From Borborobacter arsenicus (GTDB taxonomy: Bacteria > Pseudomonadota > Alphaproteobacteria > Rhizobiales > Rhizobiaceae): a stretch of 64,000 nucleotides of DNA. How positions within the stretch are numbered: position 1 is the first letter of the stretch; each line of letters begins with the position of its first letter. The notes below the pieces were generated by a model. It was not told the origin of the DNA. It saw only the letters and a program-made list of their open reading frames with translations, and ran no database searches. A program made the position numbers and the translations under genes. Positions 55,514 to 64,000 of the stretch are shown here, in pieces. Location of the stretch: positions 1 through 64,000 of the forward strand of contig NZ_RKST01000021.1 in the NCBI RefSeq assembly GCF_003934165.1, given 5' to 3'.

Positions 55514-56394
55514 CAGGCGACATCCTGCCGGTCACGCCGCCACAGGCCGGTGGCCGGGTCGAAGCTCCCGGAAAATTCCCATTCGGCCGGGCCGGTCATC
55601 ACCACATGGTCGTCCTCGCGCCAGTCGATGGCAAGCAAGCCACCCGGAAGCGTGACGGTGACCTGGCGGCCGGTGCGGTTGGTGCGGGCGGCGCTGACGG
55701 CTGCGGCGCATGCGGCCGAGCCGCAGGCGCGTGTCAGCCCGGCGCCGCGCTCCCAGGTGCGCAAGGTCAGCGCATCGCGCGAAGTGACCTGCGCAATCGA
55801 GATATTGGCGCGCTCTGGAAAGATCGGATGGTTTTCAAGCAGCGGTCCGAAGCGCTCGAGGTCGTAGGACCAGACGTCCTGATCGACCCAGAAGATCGCA
55901 TGCGGATTGCCCATCGAGGCAACCGAAGGCGAGTGCAGTACCGGGGCGTCGATGGGACCGATCTGGAGTTCGATCATGCGGGTATCGCGAAACTCCTCGG
56001 CAAGCGGAATCTCCTGCCAGCCGAAGCGCGGTTCGCCCATATCGACCGAAATCAGCCCATCCTCATGCTCCTCGGCATTGAGGATGCCGGCGATCGTCTC
56101 GAAGGTGAATATCTTCTCGCCGGTTTCGGCGGCAAGCGCCTGCACCACGCAGCGCATGCCGTTGCCGCAGGCCTGCGCCATCGAGCCGTCGCAATTGATG
56201 ATCTCGATATAATTCGCCGTTCCGGGCGTGCGCGGATCGTGGATTGCCATGATCTGGTCGAACTTGGTCGCCGGATCGGCATTGAGCGCAACGGCCGCCT
56301 TAGGCGCGATGCGATCGGCACGGCCACGCATATCGGCAACGATGATTTCGTTGCCGAGCCCGTTCATCTTGGCGAAAGGCGCATTGGTGCTCAT
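55513..56394 (-). CDS. dapF: Diaminopimelate epimerase
   Basis: A 293-residue enzyme converting LL- to meso-diaminopimelate in lysine/peptidoglycan synthesis. Both catalytic cysteines are visible: [11 protein letters not shown] near residue 76 and [11 protein letters not shown] near 226. [11 protein letters not shown] is the usual start. It overlaps the GNAT gene by 4 bases and mtaB by 1. Confidence 0.96.
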   Translation of the reverse strand: MSTNAPFAKMNGLGNEIIVADMRGRADRIAPKAAVALNADPATKFDQIMAIHDPRTPGTANYIEIINCDGSMAQACGNGMRCVVQALAAETGEKIFTFETIAGILNAEEHEDGLISVDMGEPRFGWQEIPLAEEFRDTRMIELQIGPIDAPVLHSPSVASMGNPHAIFWVDQDVWSYDLERFGPLLENHPIFPERANISIAQVTSRDALTLRTWERGAGLTRACGSAACAAAVSAARTNRTGRQVTVTLPGGLLAIDWREDDHVVMTGPAEWEFSGSFDPATGLWRRDRQDVA

Positions 56395-56966
56395 TGCGGC
56401 CTATATGGCGGAAACACCGGCGAATTACCAGTCTCGCCATCGGGAAGCGTTGTCTTCCCGCCATTCATCGAAAGCTGCATGAAAACCGTGTCGAGCCAGC
56501 GTCCGTGTTTGAAACCGGAACCTTCGAGCATGCCGCAATGGCGGAAGCCCAGCGCCTCATGCAGTTTCACCGATGCACTGTGCGGGCCGCCGTCGCCGAT
56601 CACCGCCATCATCTGGCGAAAGCCGAGCGCGCGCGTATCGGTAATCAGCCGTTCCAGCAAAGCCCGGCCGAGGCCCTGCCCCTGGCGATCGGGCGCGATA
56701 TAGATCGAATCCTCGACGATGAAACGATAGGCGGGGCGCGGCCGGAACGGTCCGGCATAGGCGTAGCCGGCAACCTCGCCGCCAAGCTCGGCAACGATAT
56801 AGGGAAAGCCGCCGTCGCGAAGCCTGCTGAACCGCGCCTCCATCTCCTGGCGCGAAGGCGGCTCAAGCTCGTAACTGGCCGTGCCGTGACGCACGGCATG
56901 ATCATAGATCGCCGTAATTGCATCGAGATCGGCAATTTCGGCGGGTCTTACAGCAATGCCGCTCAT
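56391..56966 (-). CDS. GNAT N-acetyltransferase (phosphinothricin acetyltransferase-like)
   Basis: A 191-residue GNAT. IRPAE-like start, [15 protein letters not shown], and the acetyl-CoA loop [18 protein letters not shown] near residue 91. The [13 protein letters not shown] ending is typical of the Pat/Bar/YncA group, which N-acetylates phosphinothricin, methionine sulfoximine or related amino acids. First in the GNAT-dapF-mtaB-ftsY-yciB operon. Confidence 0.88.
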   Translation of the reverse strand: MSGIAVRPAEIADLDAITAIYDHAVRHGTASYELEPPSRQEMEARFSRLRDGGFPYIVAELGGEVAGYAYAGPFRPRPAYRFIVEDSIYIAPDRQGQGLGRALLERLITDTRALGFRQMMAVIGDGGPHSASVKLHEALGFRHCGMLEGSGFKHGRWLDTVFMQLSMNGGKTTLPDGETGNSPVFPPYRPQ

Positions 56967-57020
56967 GTCGGGCCTGTCCGGGAGTTTCGGGTTCCGCCCG
57001 AATAAAGCAGCCGATCCCGT

Positions 57021-57060
57021 AAAAGAAAAGGGCGGCCCTGAAGGCCGCCCCGATCTTTTT
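57021..57060. terminator. Bidirectional intrinsic terminator
   Basis: GGGCGGCC (57030-57037) pairs with GGCCGCCC (57043-57050); an A-rich tract precedes and a T-run follows. On the minus strand it ends the Bax-inhibitor gene. Confidence 0.9.
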
Positions 57061-57077
57061 CTGTTCGATCCCGACCG

Positions 57078-57857
57078 CTATTCGCGGTTGCCGAGGAACT
57101 GCAGCAGGAAGGTGAACAGGTTGATGAAGTCGAGATAGAGCGTCAGCGCACCCATGATGGCCTTGCGGCCGGCGACCAGAACGTCGTCGCCCTCGAAATA
57201 CATTTCCTTGATCTTCTGCGTGTCATAGGCGGTCAGGCCGGCAAACACCAGGACGCCGATCGACGAGATGGCGAACTGCAGCGCCGAGGACTGCAGGAAG
57301 ATGTTGACGACCATGGCGATGATCAGGCCGAACACGCCCATCACCAGGAAGGTGCCCATGCCGGTCAGGTCACGCTTGGTCGTGTAGCCCCACAGCGACA
57401 GTGCGCCGAAGGCGGCAGCGGTGACGAAGAAGGTCTGCGTGATGCTCTGGGCGGTGAATACCAGGAAGATCGACGACAGCGACAGGCCCATCAGGCCGGC
57501 GAAGACCCAGAACGCGGTCTGTGCGCCGGAAACACTCATGGTATGGACGCGCGCGCTCAGGAAGAAGACCATGCCGAGCGGGGCGAGCATCACCAGCCAC
57601 TTGAGCGGCGAACCGTAGAGCGCAACGCCGACATTGGTCAGCATCTTGCCATTGGCAAGGGTTGCGACCGCGCTGGCGGGATCGTTGGTGGTGGCCATCA
57701 TCATCGTGGCAAGAGCGGCCACGCCGGTGATTGCGAGGCCAAGCGCCATAAGGTTGTAGACCTTGAGCATATAGGCGCGCAGGCCCTCGTCGATGACAGC
57801 GTCGGCGCGGGTGCCCGCGGGCGCGACACGTGTCTGGTAGTTGCGGAGGTCAGCCAT
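57078..57857 (-). CDS. Bax inhibitor-1/YccA family membrane protein
   Basis: A 259-residue seven-helix protein of the BI-1 (TMBIM) family. VYNLMALGLAITGVAALATM opens the first helix; the C-terminal helices include GVLVFAGLTAYDTQKIKEM near residue 208 (with the acidic pair typical of the family's calcium/pH gate) and ALTLYLDFINLFTFLLQFLG. Role: stress or proton/calcium leak, possibly with FtsH. Confidence 0.92.
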   Translation of the reverse strand: MADLRNYQTRVAPAGTRADAVIDEGLRAYMLKVYNLMALGLAITGVAALATMMMATTNDPASAVATLANGKMLTNVGVALYGSPLKWLVMLAPLGMVFFLSARVHTMSVSGAQTAFWVFAGLMGLSLSSIFLVFTAQSITQTFFVTAAAFGALSLWGYTTKRDLTGMGTFLVMGVFGLIIAMVVNIFLQSSALQFAISSIGVLVFAGLTAYDTQKIKEMYFEGDDVLVAGRKAIMGALTLYLDFINLFTFLLQFLGNRE

Positions 57858-58049
57858 TGTATTCCTCTTTGCTTCTGCCCCGTCCGGTGTCGGGCCTTTT
57901 TACCATGAACCCAGGCGCCGCTGGCGGGACTCCAGCATGCCTGCGGCAGAATATGATGATTCTTTCAGGCGAGAACAAGACCCGTTACGTCGCGAAATGC
58001 CTTGTGATTACGTTAAAATTTATTAACCCGGCAGGCAGGTTATCTCTAC

Positions 58050-58097
58050 GCAACTCCGGACGCAAAACCGCTAAGCACTTTTGCTGGAGTTGCTTTT
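58050..58097. repeat. Palindromic intergenic repeat at the end of the YbbP-like gene
   Basis: GCAACTCC (58050-58057) pairs with GGAGTTGC (58086-58093); inside, GCAAAA (58062-58067) pairs with TTTTGC (58079-58084). TTTT follows on the plus strand. It abuts the stop codon of the minus-strand gene. The composition CTCCGGACGCAAAACCGC is common in rhizobial spacers. Confidence 0.72.
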
Positions 58098-60645
58098 AGA
58101 GCGTGCGCAGCACCGGCGCGGCCTTCTGGCCGAGCACCCGCCAGGTTCCCAGAAGCCCGATCCCGACCGTCACCACCAGCGCGACCAGCAGCGTCGCCAC
58201 CGCGACCTCAGGCAGGAAATGCCAGGGCAGCTTCATTATTCGTGTGACGACAAACCACGCGGCGATGCCCCCCGCAGCGAGCGCGAAGACCGCCGTTGCG
58301 AACCCGATCAGCATATATTCCAGCGAAAAGGCCTTTATCAGCGTGTTGCGCGTTGCCCCGAGCGTCTTCAGCACCACGGCATCATGCACGCGCGCCCGGT
58401 TGCCGGCCGCAAGCGCCCCCGAAAGCACCAGCACGGAGGCGATCAGCGCCACGCTGGCGGCGGCGCGGATGGCGGTGCCGATCTGCCCGACGATGCGGTT
58501 GACGACATCCAGCGCATCCTTGACGCGCACCGTGGTGACGGCCGGAAAAGCGCGTGTCACCGCGTTGAGGACCCGTGCTTCCTCGGCCGGCGTGGCATCA
58601 GACGTCATCAATGTCGCCAGCCAGCTATGCGGTGCGCCGGCGAAGGTGTTGGGCGAAAACACCATGACGAAATTGATGCCCATCGATTCCCACTGCACCT
58701 CGCGGAAACTGGCGATGGTGGCCGTCACATTGCGACCAAGCACATTGACCGTCACGGTATCGCCGAGCTTCAGGCCGAGTTCGCGCCCCTCCTGTGCGGA
58801 AAACGACACCAGCGGTTCCCCGTCATAGTCCGGCGGCCACCATTTGCCTTCGCTCAGCGTCGAGTTTTCAGGAACGTTCCTGGCATAGGTCAGGCCGCGG
58901 TCGCCGCGCAGCACCCAGCCTCCCTCGGCAGGCACCTTGATCTTCTGTACTTCCACGCCGTTCAGCGCCATCACCCGCCCGCGCAGCATCGGCACTCGCA
59001 CAAGCTTGCCGTCTGGCGCCTGCGCCTGGACAAGATCGGCGAAGGCATCGACATCGGCGCTTTGTATGTCGACAAAGAAGAAATTGGGCGCCTGTTCCGG
59101 CAGGCCGCCGGTAATCTGCCGGCGCAGATTGCCGTCGATCAGCGCCAGTGTCACCAGCAGCGTGAGCCCCAGGCCGAGCGACAGCACGACCGAAGGGGTG
59201 AGCGCGCCGGGCCGATGGATGTTGCCGACTGCCAGCCGCAGCGCGGTAGAGCGCACCCGTGGGCTTTTGCGCGCCAGCCATTGCACCAGGAGGCCGACAC
59301 CCCGCAGCACCGCAAAGGCAAAGATCGTAGCCGCGACGAAAATCGCCGCGATGCGGCGGTCGCCGGAAAACCAGATGGCCAGCAGCGCCAGAAGGATCGC
59401 AATGCCGGCAGCCGCAGCGACATAGGCAAGGCGCGGCAGGCCGCCAGCGCCAAAACCCATCTCGCGAAACAGCGCGGTGGCCTGCACCTCGCGCGCCCGG
59501 CCGAGCGGCAGCAGGGCGAAGGCGAGCGTCACCAGCACGCCGAACAGCGCCGCCATCGCCAGCGCACCGGGATAGAGGCCGCCCTCGGCCGGAACCGGGA
59601 TGACCGAGGAGAGTGCGGCCCCCGCCGCAAACGGCATCAGCGCTCCGAGCAACAGGCCAATCACGATGCCGATGCCGGCAATCATCAGGATCTGCACCAG
59701 ATAGACGGTGAAGACAAAACCGCCCGAGGCGCCAAGGCTCTTGAAGGTGGCGATGACGCCGCGCTTGCCGTCGAGATAGGCGCGCACCGCATTGGCGACG
59801 CCCACGCCGCCGACCACCAGCGCCGTCAGCCCGACCAGCGTCAGGAATTGCGAGAAGCGCTCGATATTAGAGGAAAGCGCCGGGGCTGCATTGGTGCGCG
59901 TGCGGATGCTCCAGCCGGCCTGCGGGAATTTTTCGCCCGCCTCAGCGCGGATGCCGGCAAGCCGCGTTTCGCTCGTACCGTCGGGCAGGCGCATCTTGTA
60001 GGCGTGCTCGACCAGGCTTCCCGGCTGGATCAGACCCGAAGCCCTCAGCCCCTCCAACGACACCAGAAGACGTGGCGCGAAGCCAAAGCCTTCCGACACG
60101 GCATCTGGTTCGGTCAGGATCGTCGCGCGCAACTGGAACGTGGCGCTGCCGAGCTTTATCAGGCTCCCCGGCTTGATCCCCAACCGTTCGAACAACTGGC
60201 TGGATGCCACCGCGCCGAACGCGCCGTCCTGTTCATCGAAAAGTGCGGGGCGGGACAGCGCCGGTTCGGTGACAAGCTCACCGAACAAAGGATAGGCGCC
60301 ATCCACCGCCTTGACTTCGGCAAGCGCCTGATCGGAACCGTCCGGCAGCCGCGCCATGGAGCGCATATTGGCGCTTTCCGACACAGAGCCGAGTCCTTGC
60401 AGAAATGCCTTTTCCTCGGCGCTCGCCTCGCGCTGGTTGAGCTGGAAGCGCAGATCGCCGCCGAGCAGCATCTGGCCTTCATTGGCAACGCCCGCGGTGA
60501 TCGAGCGTGCGACCGAATTGACGCCGCCGATTGCCGCCACGCCAAGCGCGATGCAGGTGAGGAAGATCAGGAAACCGGAAAGACCGCCACGCATCTCGCG
60601 CAGCGAAAACCGTAAAGCTAGCGATAGCGTGCGGGACAATGGCAT
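58096..60645 (-). CDS. ybbP: ABC transporter permease, FtsX/MacB-like (YbbP)
   Basis: An 849-residue protein with the FtsX-type architecture: N-terminal helix (GFLIFLTCIALGVAAIG, near residue 23), a large periplasmic domain (about 45-250), three helices (about 255-395), a second set (about 405-480), a second periplasmic domain and a last trio ending near 830. Together with the adjacent ATPase it forms a mechanotransmission or lipid/lipoprotein export complex of unknown cargo. Confidence 0.9.
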   Translation of the reverse strand: MPLSRTLSLALRFSLREMRGGLSGFLIFLTCIALGVAAIGGVNSVARSITAGVANEGQMLLGGDLRFQLNQREASAEEKAFLQGLGSVSESANMRSMARLPDGSDQALAEVKAVDGAYPLFGELVTEPALSRPALFDEQDGAFGAVASSQLFERLGIKPGSLIKLGSATFQLRATILTEPDAVSEGFGFAPRLLVSLEGLRASGLIQPGSLVEHAYKMRLPDGTSETRLAGIRAEAGEKFPQAGWSIRTRTNAAPALSSNIERFSQFLTLVGLTALVVGGVGVANAVRAYLDGKRGVIATFKSLGASGGFVFTVYLVQILMIAGIGIVIGLLLGALMPFAAGAALSSVIPVPAEGGLYPGALAMAALFGVLVTLAFALLPLGRAREVQATALFREMGFGAGGLPRLAYVAAAAGIAILLALLAIWFSGDRRIAAIFVAATIFAFAVLRGVGLLVQWLARKSPRVRSTALRLAVGNIHRPGALTPSVVLSLGLGLTLLVTLALIDGNLRRQITGGLPEQAPNFFFVDIQSADVDAFADLVQAQAPDGKLVRVPMLRGRVMALNGVEVQKIKVPAEGGWVLRGDRGLTYARNVPENSTLSEGKWWPPDYDGEPLVSFSAQEGRELGLKLGDTVTVNVLGRNVTATIASFREVQWESMGINFVMVFSPNTFAGAPHSWLATLMTSDATPAEEARVLNAVTRAFPAVTTVRVKDALDVVNRIVGQIGTAIRAAASVALIASVLVLSGALAAGNRARVHDAVVLKTLGATRNTLIKAFSLEYMLIGFATAVFALAAGGIAAWFVVTRIMKLPWHFLPEVAVATLLVALVVTVGIGLLGTWRVLGQKAAPVLRTL

Positions 60646-60651
60646 CGGGGA

Positions 60652-61350
60652 TCAGCTCGCCGCGACCGAAAGGGATGGTGTGGCGTCGATCCGCCCCGAG
60701 CGCATCGTCACCTGCCTCGTACAGCGGGCAGCTAGAATAGGATCATGCGTGACCAGCACCAGGGTCATGCCGCGCTCGGCCGCCTTGGCAAAGAGCAGGT
60801 CGGCGATCTGGCGGCCGGTCGCCTGGTCGAGATTGCCGGTCGGCTCGTCGGCGACGAGGATGCGCGGCTGCGGCGCCAGCGCGCGGGCAATCGCCACGCG
60901 CTGCTGCTCGCCGCCCGACAATTCGCCGGGATAATGTGTCACGCGATCGGCAAGGCCGACCGCTTCAAGCTCGCGCGTGGCGATCTCGAATGCATCGCGC
61001 TTTCCGGCAAGCTCCAGCGGCACCGCGACATTTTCCAGCGCCGTCATGTTGGGGATGAGGTGGAAGGACTGGAAGACGATGCCGATATTGCGGCCACGGA
61101 ATGCGGCGATCCGGTCTTCGCTTTTGCCGTTGAGCACCTCGCCGGCAATGCGCACGGTTCCGGCATCGACGCCTTCAAGCCCGGCCAGAACCATCAGCAG
61201 GGTCGACTTGCCGGACCCCGAAGGCCCGACGATGCCGATGGCCTCGCCGGTCGCCACCTTCAGGCTGACACCGTTGAGCACATGCACGGAAGACGCGCCG
61301 GTGCCCAGCGTCAACGATATGTCGGAAAGGTCGATGACGGGTTCTGTCAC
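60652..61350 (-). CDS. ybbA: ABC transporter ATP-binding protein (YbbA, LolD/MacB family)
   Basis: A 232-residue ATPase: GIVGPSGSGKSTLLMVLAGL (Walker A, residues 38-57), ELSGGEQQRVAIARAL near 143 (signature), ILVADEPTGNLD near 168 (Walker B) and VTHD. LolD/MacB/FtsE group. Six bases upstream of the permease gene and divergent from tesA, as in Escherichia coli. Confidence 0.94.
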   Translation of the reverse strand: MTEPVIDLSDISLTLGTGASSVHVLNGVSLKVATGEAIGIVGPSGSGKSTLLMVLAGLEGVDAGTVRIAGEVLNGKSEDRIAAFRGRNIGIVFQSFHLIPNMTALENVAVPLELAGKRDAFEIATRELEAVGLADRVTHYPGELSGGEQQRVAIARALAPQPRILVADEPTGNLDQATGRQIADLLFAKAAERGMTLVLVTHDPILAARCTRQVTMRSGRIDATPSLSVAAS

Positions 61351-61410
61351 GGCGTTTCTATCCTATATGGAGCACAAGCAGGATCGTCGTCGTCATATGG
61401 GCTTTGAACC

Positions 61411-62058
61411 ATGGCATTCAAATATCTGGCCTTTTTTCTTTTTGCCGCGGGCCTGGCCCTTTTTTCCGGCTCCGCTCCACTACGGGCCGAGCCTCTAAAA
61501 ATCGTCGGCTTCGGCGACAGCCTGATGGCCGGCCACGGTCTCGATGCCGGGCAGAGCTTTCCCGAAAAGCTCGAGGCGGCGCTACGGGCCAAAGGTCACG
61601 ATGTCGTGATCGCCAATGCCGGCGTGTCGGGCGACACAACCAGCGGCGGCCTTTCGCGGCTGGAATGGTCGATCCCCGACGGCACGCAACTCGTGCTGCT
61701 GGAACTGGGCGCCAACGACATGCTGCGCGGCATTTCGCCCGAGATCACCGAAAAGAACCTCGATGCCATGCTGTCGCAACTCAAGCAACGCAACAACATT
61801 GCGGTGCTGCTGATGGGCATGCGCGCCGCACCCAATCTCGGCCCGGACTATGCCGCCGCTTTCGACGCCATCTATCCGCGTCTGGCAGAAAAATACGATG
61901 TCGCGCTCTATCCGTTCTTCCTCGACGGGGTGGCGGCCGACAAGACGCTGCTGCTTGAAGACGGCATGCACCCCAATGCCGCCGGGATCGACCGCATGGT
62001 CGAACGGATAGTGCCGGCAGTCGAGAAAATCATTATCGCCGGGGCAGACAATTCATGA
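61411..62058 (+). CDS. tesA: Periplasmic arylesterase/acyl-CoA thioesterase I (SGNH hydrolase)
   Basis: A 215-residue SGNH hydrolase with signal peptide (FLFAAGLALFSGSAPLRAEP, cleavage near residue 28). Block I GFGDSLMAGHGL with the nucleophile Ser, block III LGANDMLRG (Asn), and block V DGMHPNAAG with Asp and His. Hydrolyses fatty acyl esters and thioesters in the periplasm. Divergent from ybbAP. Confidence 0.93.
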   Translation: MAFKYLAFFLFAAGLALFSGSAPLRAEPLKIVGFGDSLMAGHGLDAGQSFPEKLEAALRAKGHDVVIANAGVSGDTTSGGLSRLEWSIPDGTQLVLLELGANDMLRGISPEITEKNLDAMLSQLKQRNNIAVLLMGMRAAPNLGPDYAAAFDAIYPRLAEKYDVALYPFFLDGVAADKTLLLEDGMHPNAAGIDRMVERIVPAVEKIIIAGADNS

Positions 62059-62153
62059 TGTCCTGTCATTGCCTGTTCATAAGCAACAAACAACTTGCTC
62101 CATGCAAGGATCGGTGATTCGCTAGGACAAGATTTCGATTCGGGGAGGCAGCG

Positions 62154-62747
62154 ATGCCGCGACTTTTCACCGCCCTCGAAATTCCGCGCGATGCAGCGCT
62201 TTCCCTTTCTCTCCTTCGTGGTGGTCTGCCGGGTGCCCGGTGGATCGACGTCGAAAACTACCATTTGACCCTGCGCTTCATCGGCGACGTCGAAGGCCAT
62301 GTCGCCGACGAGATCGCCAATGGGCTTGACCGTGTGCGCCGGCACGCGTTCCAGCTCCAGCTTTCGGGCGTCGGCGCCTTCGGCTCCAGGAAGCCGCATG
62401 CGGTATGGGCGGGCTTCGCACCCTCGCCGGAACTCGCCGCCCTGCAGGCCGAAATCGAGCGCATCTGCCAGCGGCTGGGCCTGCCGGCCGATCCGCGCAA
62501 ATTCATGCCGCATGTCACATTGGCGCGGCTGCGCAATACAGCGCCGGAGGGAGTTGCCCGCTATCTCTCCGCGCGCGGCAATTTTTCGACTGCCCCCTTC
62601 AAGGTCGGCCGGTTCGTGCTGATGTCTTCACGCGATTCGGTCGGCGGCGGCCCTTATGTCATCGAGGAGGCCTGGCCGCTCTCGGGCGCGGATCTGCGCA
62701 CCGGCACATCCACGCACGATATCGAAGCGATGTGGATGGCGCGGTAG
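62154..62747 (+). CDS. thpR: RNA 2',3'-cyclic phosphodiesterase
   Basis: A 197-residue member of the 2H family. The two catalytic motifs are HLTLRFIG (about residues 41-48) and HVTLARLR (about 121-128). It hydrolyses 2',3'-cyclic phosphates at RNA ends and was first called 2'-5' RNA ligase. GGGGAGGC precedes the ATG. Confidence 0.94.
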   Translation: MPRLFTALEIPRDAALSLSLLRGGLPGARWIDVENYHLTLRFIGDVEGHVADEIANGLDRVRRHAFQLQLSGVGAFGSRKPHAVWAGFAPSPELAALQAEIERICQRLGLPADPRKFMPHVTLARLRNTAPEGVARYLSARGNFSTAPFKVGRFVLMSSRDSVGGGPYVIEEAWPLSGADLRTGTSTHDIEAMWMAR

Positions 62748-62843
62748 GACCGATCCATTACCGGGGGGCAGACAGGGCGTCACGGCTCCGATCTTGCAGC
62801 CGGCCCTCCTTATGCCCACATTGCCTCCAGGTAAAAGGAGACA

Positions 62844-63197
62844 ATGATGGCCCGGACGAGCAAATCCGACCATGGTTTCGAGCAGGACGAGGCAAGCGTC
62901 CGCGAGGGCTTCTGGCGCACCGCCAAGTGCGCCGCGCGCCACATCCCCTTCATGGAGGATGTTGTCGCCGCCTATTATTGCGCGCTCGACCGGCAGACAC
63001 CGTTGCGCGCCAAGGGCATCCTTTTCGGCGCACTCGCCTATTTCGTCCTGCCGACCGACGCCATCCCGGACATAATCTTCGGCCTGGGCTTCACCGACGA
63101 TATCGCCGTGCTGACCGCGGCGATTGCCGCAATCCGTGCCCATGTCACCCCGGCCCATCGTCTCGCGGCCAGGCAGGCGCTTCAGGACCTCGACTGA
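62844..63197 (+). CDS. DUF1232 (YkvA-like) membrane protein
   Basis: A 117-residue protein with the DUF1232 core: KGILFGALAYFVLPTDAIPD near residues 53-72, then IIFGLGFTDDIAVLTAAIAA. Two membrane-associated helices flank PTDAIPD. Family function is unknown. The start is the first of two adjacent ATGs after AAAAGGAGAC. Confidence 0.92.
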   Translation: MMARTSKSDHGFEQDEASVREGFWRTAKCAARHIPFMEDVVAAYYCALDRQTPLRAKGILFGALAYFVLPTDAIPDIIFGLGFTDDIAVLTAAIAAIRAHVTPAHRLAARQALQDLD

Positions 63198-63441
63198 GCC
63201 TAGCAACCGGGCCTGACAAATTCTCGCCTTTTTCGTGGTCTGAAACGTCCGCAAGGGACTATGCACGGAAATCCTCACCGGGATCGAAGCGCAGACGGTG
63301 GCGGGGACCTTGGCGTAAATGCTTCTTTCTCAAAGCGCATTCACCCTTTGGTAACCCAGATTAAATCAAAATGAACCGAGCGGGCAGGGCGGATCAGACC
63401 TGCTTTCGTACATCATGCGAATTACAGGGAACCAGAAAACC

Positions 63442-63945
63442 ATGCGCGGATTGATCGTCTTCTTTTCGAGCCTGATCCTGGTTGCGGGCGCCGCTCCGGC
63501 GCTTGCCCAGTCAGCCACCAAGATCGGCCAGCACAACGCGTGGGGCACCTACAGCTACCAGGCCAACAATGGTAAGGTCTGCTATGTGCTGACGGTTCCG
63601 ACCGACAAGCAGCCGGCAAATCTCGACCACGGCGACATCTTCTTCTTCGTCAGCCAGCGGCCCGGCCAAGCCGTGTCCTATGAGCCGCAATTCATCGCCT
63701 CCTACGACTTCCAGGCCAATTCCAAAGTGTCGGTCACCGTGGGCGACAAGTCGTTTTCCATGTTCACCCGCGGCAAGTCCGCCTGGGTGGAAAACGCCGC
63801 CGAGGAGCCGGTCCTGATCGCAGCCATGAAGGCCGGCGCCGACATGAAGGTGGCGGCCAAGTCCGGGCGCGGCAACCCGACCAACTACACCTTCTCGCTG
63901 AAGGGCATTTCGGCGGCGCTGACCTCGATCGCCAACTGCAAATGA
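63442..63945 (+). CDS. Invasion-associated locus B (IalB)-like secreted protein
   Basis: 167 residues from the ATG at 63442 (frame open to 63415). Signal peptide GLIVFFSSLILVAGAAPALA; mature part begins QSATKIGQHNAWGTYSY, with KVCYVLTVPTDKQP and a final NCK giving two cysteines. WGTYSY-KVCYV spacing resembles IalB family proteins of Bartonella and Brucella, envelope or periplasmic proteins linked to erythrocyte invasion in Bartonella. Role here unknown. Confidence 0.83.
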   Translation: MRGLIVFFSSLILVAGAAPALAQSATKIGQHNAWGTYSYQANNGKVCYVLTVPTDKQPANLDHGDIFFFVSQRPGQAVSYEPQFIASYDFQANSKVSVTVGDKSFSMFTRGKSAWVENAAEEPVLIAAMKAGADMKVAAKSGRGNPTNYTFSLKGISAALTSIANCK

Positions 63946-63955
63946 GCGTCCGAAC

Positions 63956-63985
63956 GAAGCATGATCCCGTGCGGGATCATGCTTC
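63956..63985. repeat. Hairpin/RIME-like fragment after the IalB-like gene
   Basis: GAAGCATGATCCC (63956-63968) pairs perfectly with GGGATCATGCTTC (63973-63985) around GTGC. The following AACTACAAGCCTTAA resembles the middle of the repeat at 51835-51915. No T-run; it may end the transcript. Confidence 0.72.
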
Positions 63986-64000
63986 AACTACAAGCCTTAA

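Noticed and set aside
58081-60615. An 844-codon plus-strand frame opposite ybbP
   Set aside because: Antisense to a clear FtsX-type permease; translation is rich in Arg, His and Gln without domains.

Overview
The window is chromosomal DNA of high G+C content from an alphaproteobacterium, most likely Hyphomicrobiales (Rhizobiales) close to Phyllobacteriaceae/Brucellaceae. The signs are an mdh-sucCDAB-lpd operon, an Omp19-type lipoprotein, an IalB-like protein, DUF1127/DUF1223/DUF2794/DUF6356 proteins, a SitABCD transporter beside a Fur/Mur-like regulator, and several short palindromic intergenic repeats of the rhizobial RIME type. No phage, IS transposase, tRNA, rRNA or CRISPR array is visible.

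1-14.1 kb is the accessory part. It holds a catabolic island of three transcription units: a minus-strand TRAP transporter operon running into an M20 hydrolase cut by the window edge; a plus-strand three-subunit molybdenum hydroxylase (FAD, 2Fe-2S and Mo subunits); and a minus-strand operon SDR - thiamine-diphosphate enzyme - cupin - GntR/FCD regulator - PLP enzyme, divergent from a plus-strand aldehyde dehydrogenase. Both divergent intergenic regions carry the same two-part site, TGTnnACAA-N11-TTGCATACAA. This points to one regulon run by the GntR protein. The substrate cannot be read from the sequence.

14.4-18.7 kb encodes a SitABCD-like metal ABC transporter (minus strand) with a TGCAA-type dyad at its promoter, divergent from a Fur-family regulator. 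18.8-31.4 kb is mixed core metabolism and information processing: gnd, a YghZ-type aldo-keto reductase, prfC, an Lrp regulator, dut, a PEP-mutase-like/trans-3-hydroxy-L-proline dehydratase-like pair, an EI24 membrane protein, rimM-trmD-rplS, xerC and a TraB/GumN protein. 31.5-48.8 kb is dominated by the TCA cycle (lpd, sucB, sucA, sucD, sucC, mdh, acnA), with zapE, omp19, a VOC gene broken by a small palindromic element, and a structured RNA candidate that resembles 6S RNA.

49-51.5 kb is a cytochrome c maturation locus (ccmA, ccmB, ccmD, ccmG). ccmC is missing from its usual place, and a paired inverted repeat sits between ccmA and ccmB. 51.5-64 kb carries a DUF1127 micro-gene missed by length cut-offs, the yciB-ftsY-mtaB-dapF-GNAT operon, a Bax-inhibitor-1 protein, ybbA-ybbP divergent from tesA, thpR, a DUF1232 protein and an IalB-like secreted protein. 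Many very long ORFs antisense to these genes are products of GC-rich codon usage and were not annotated.
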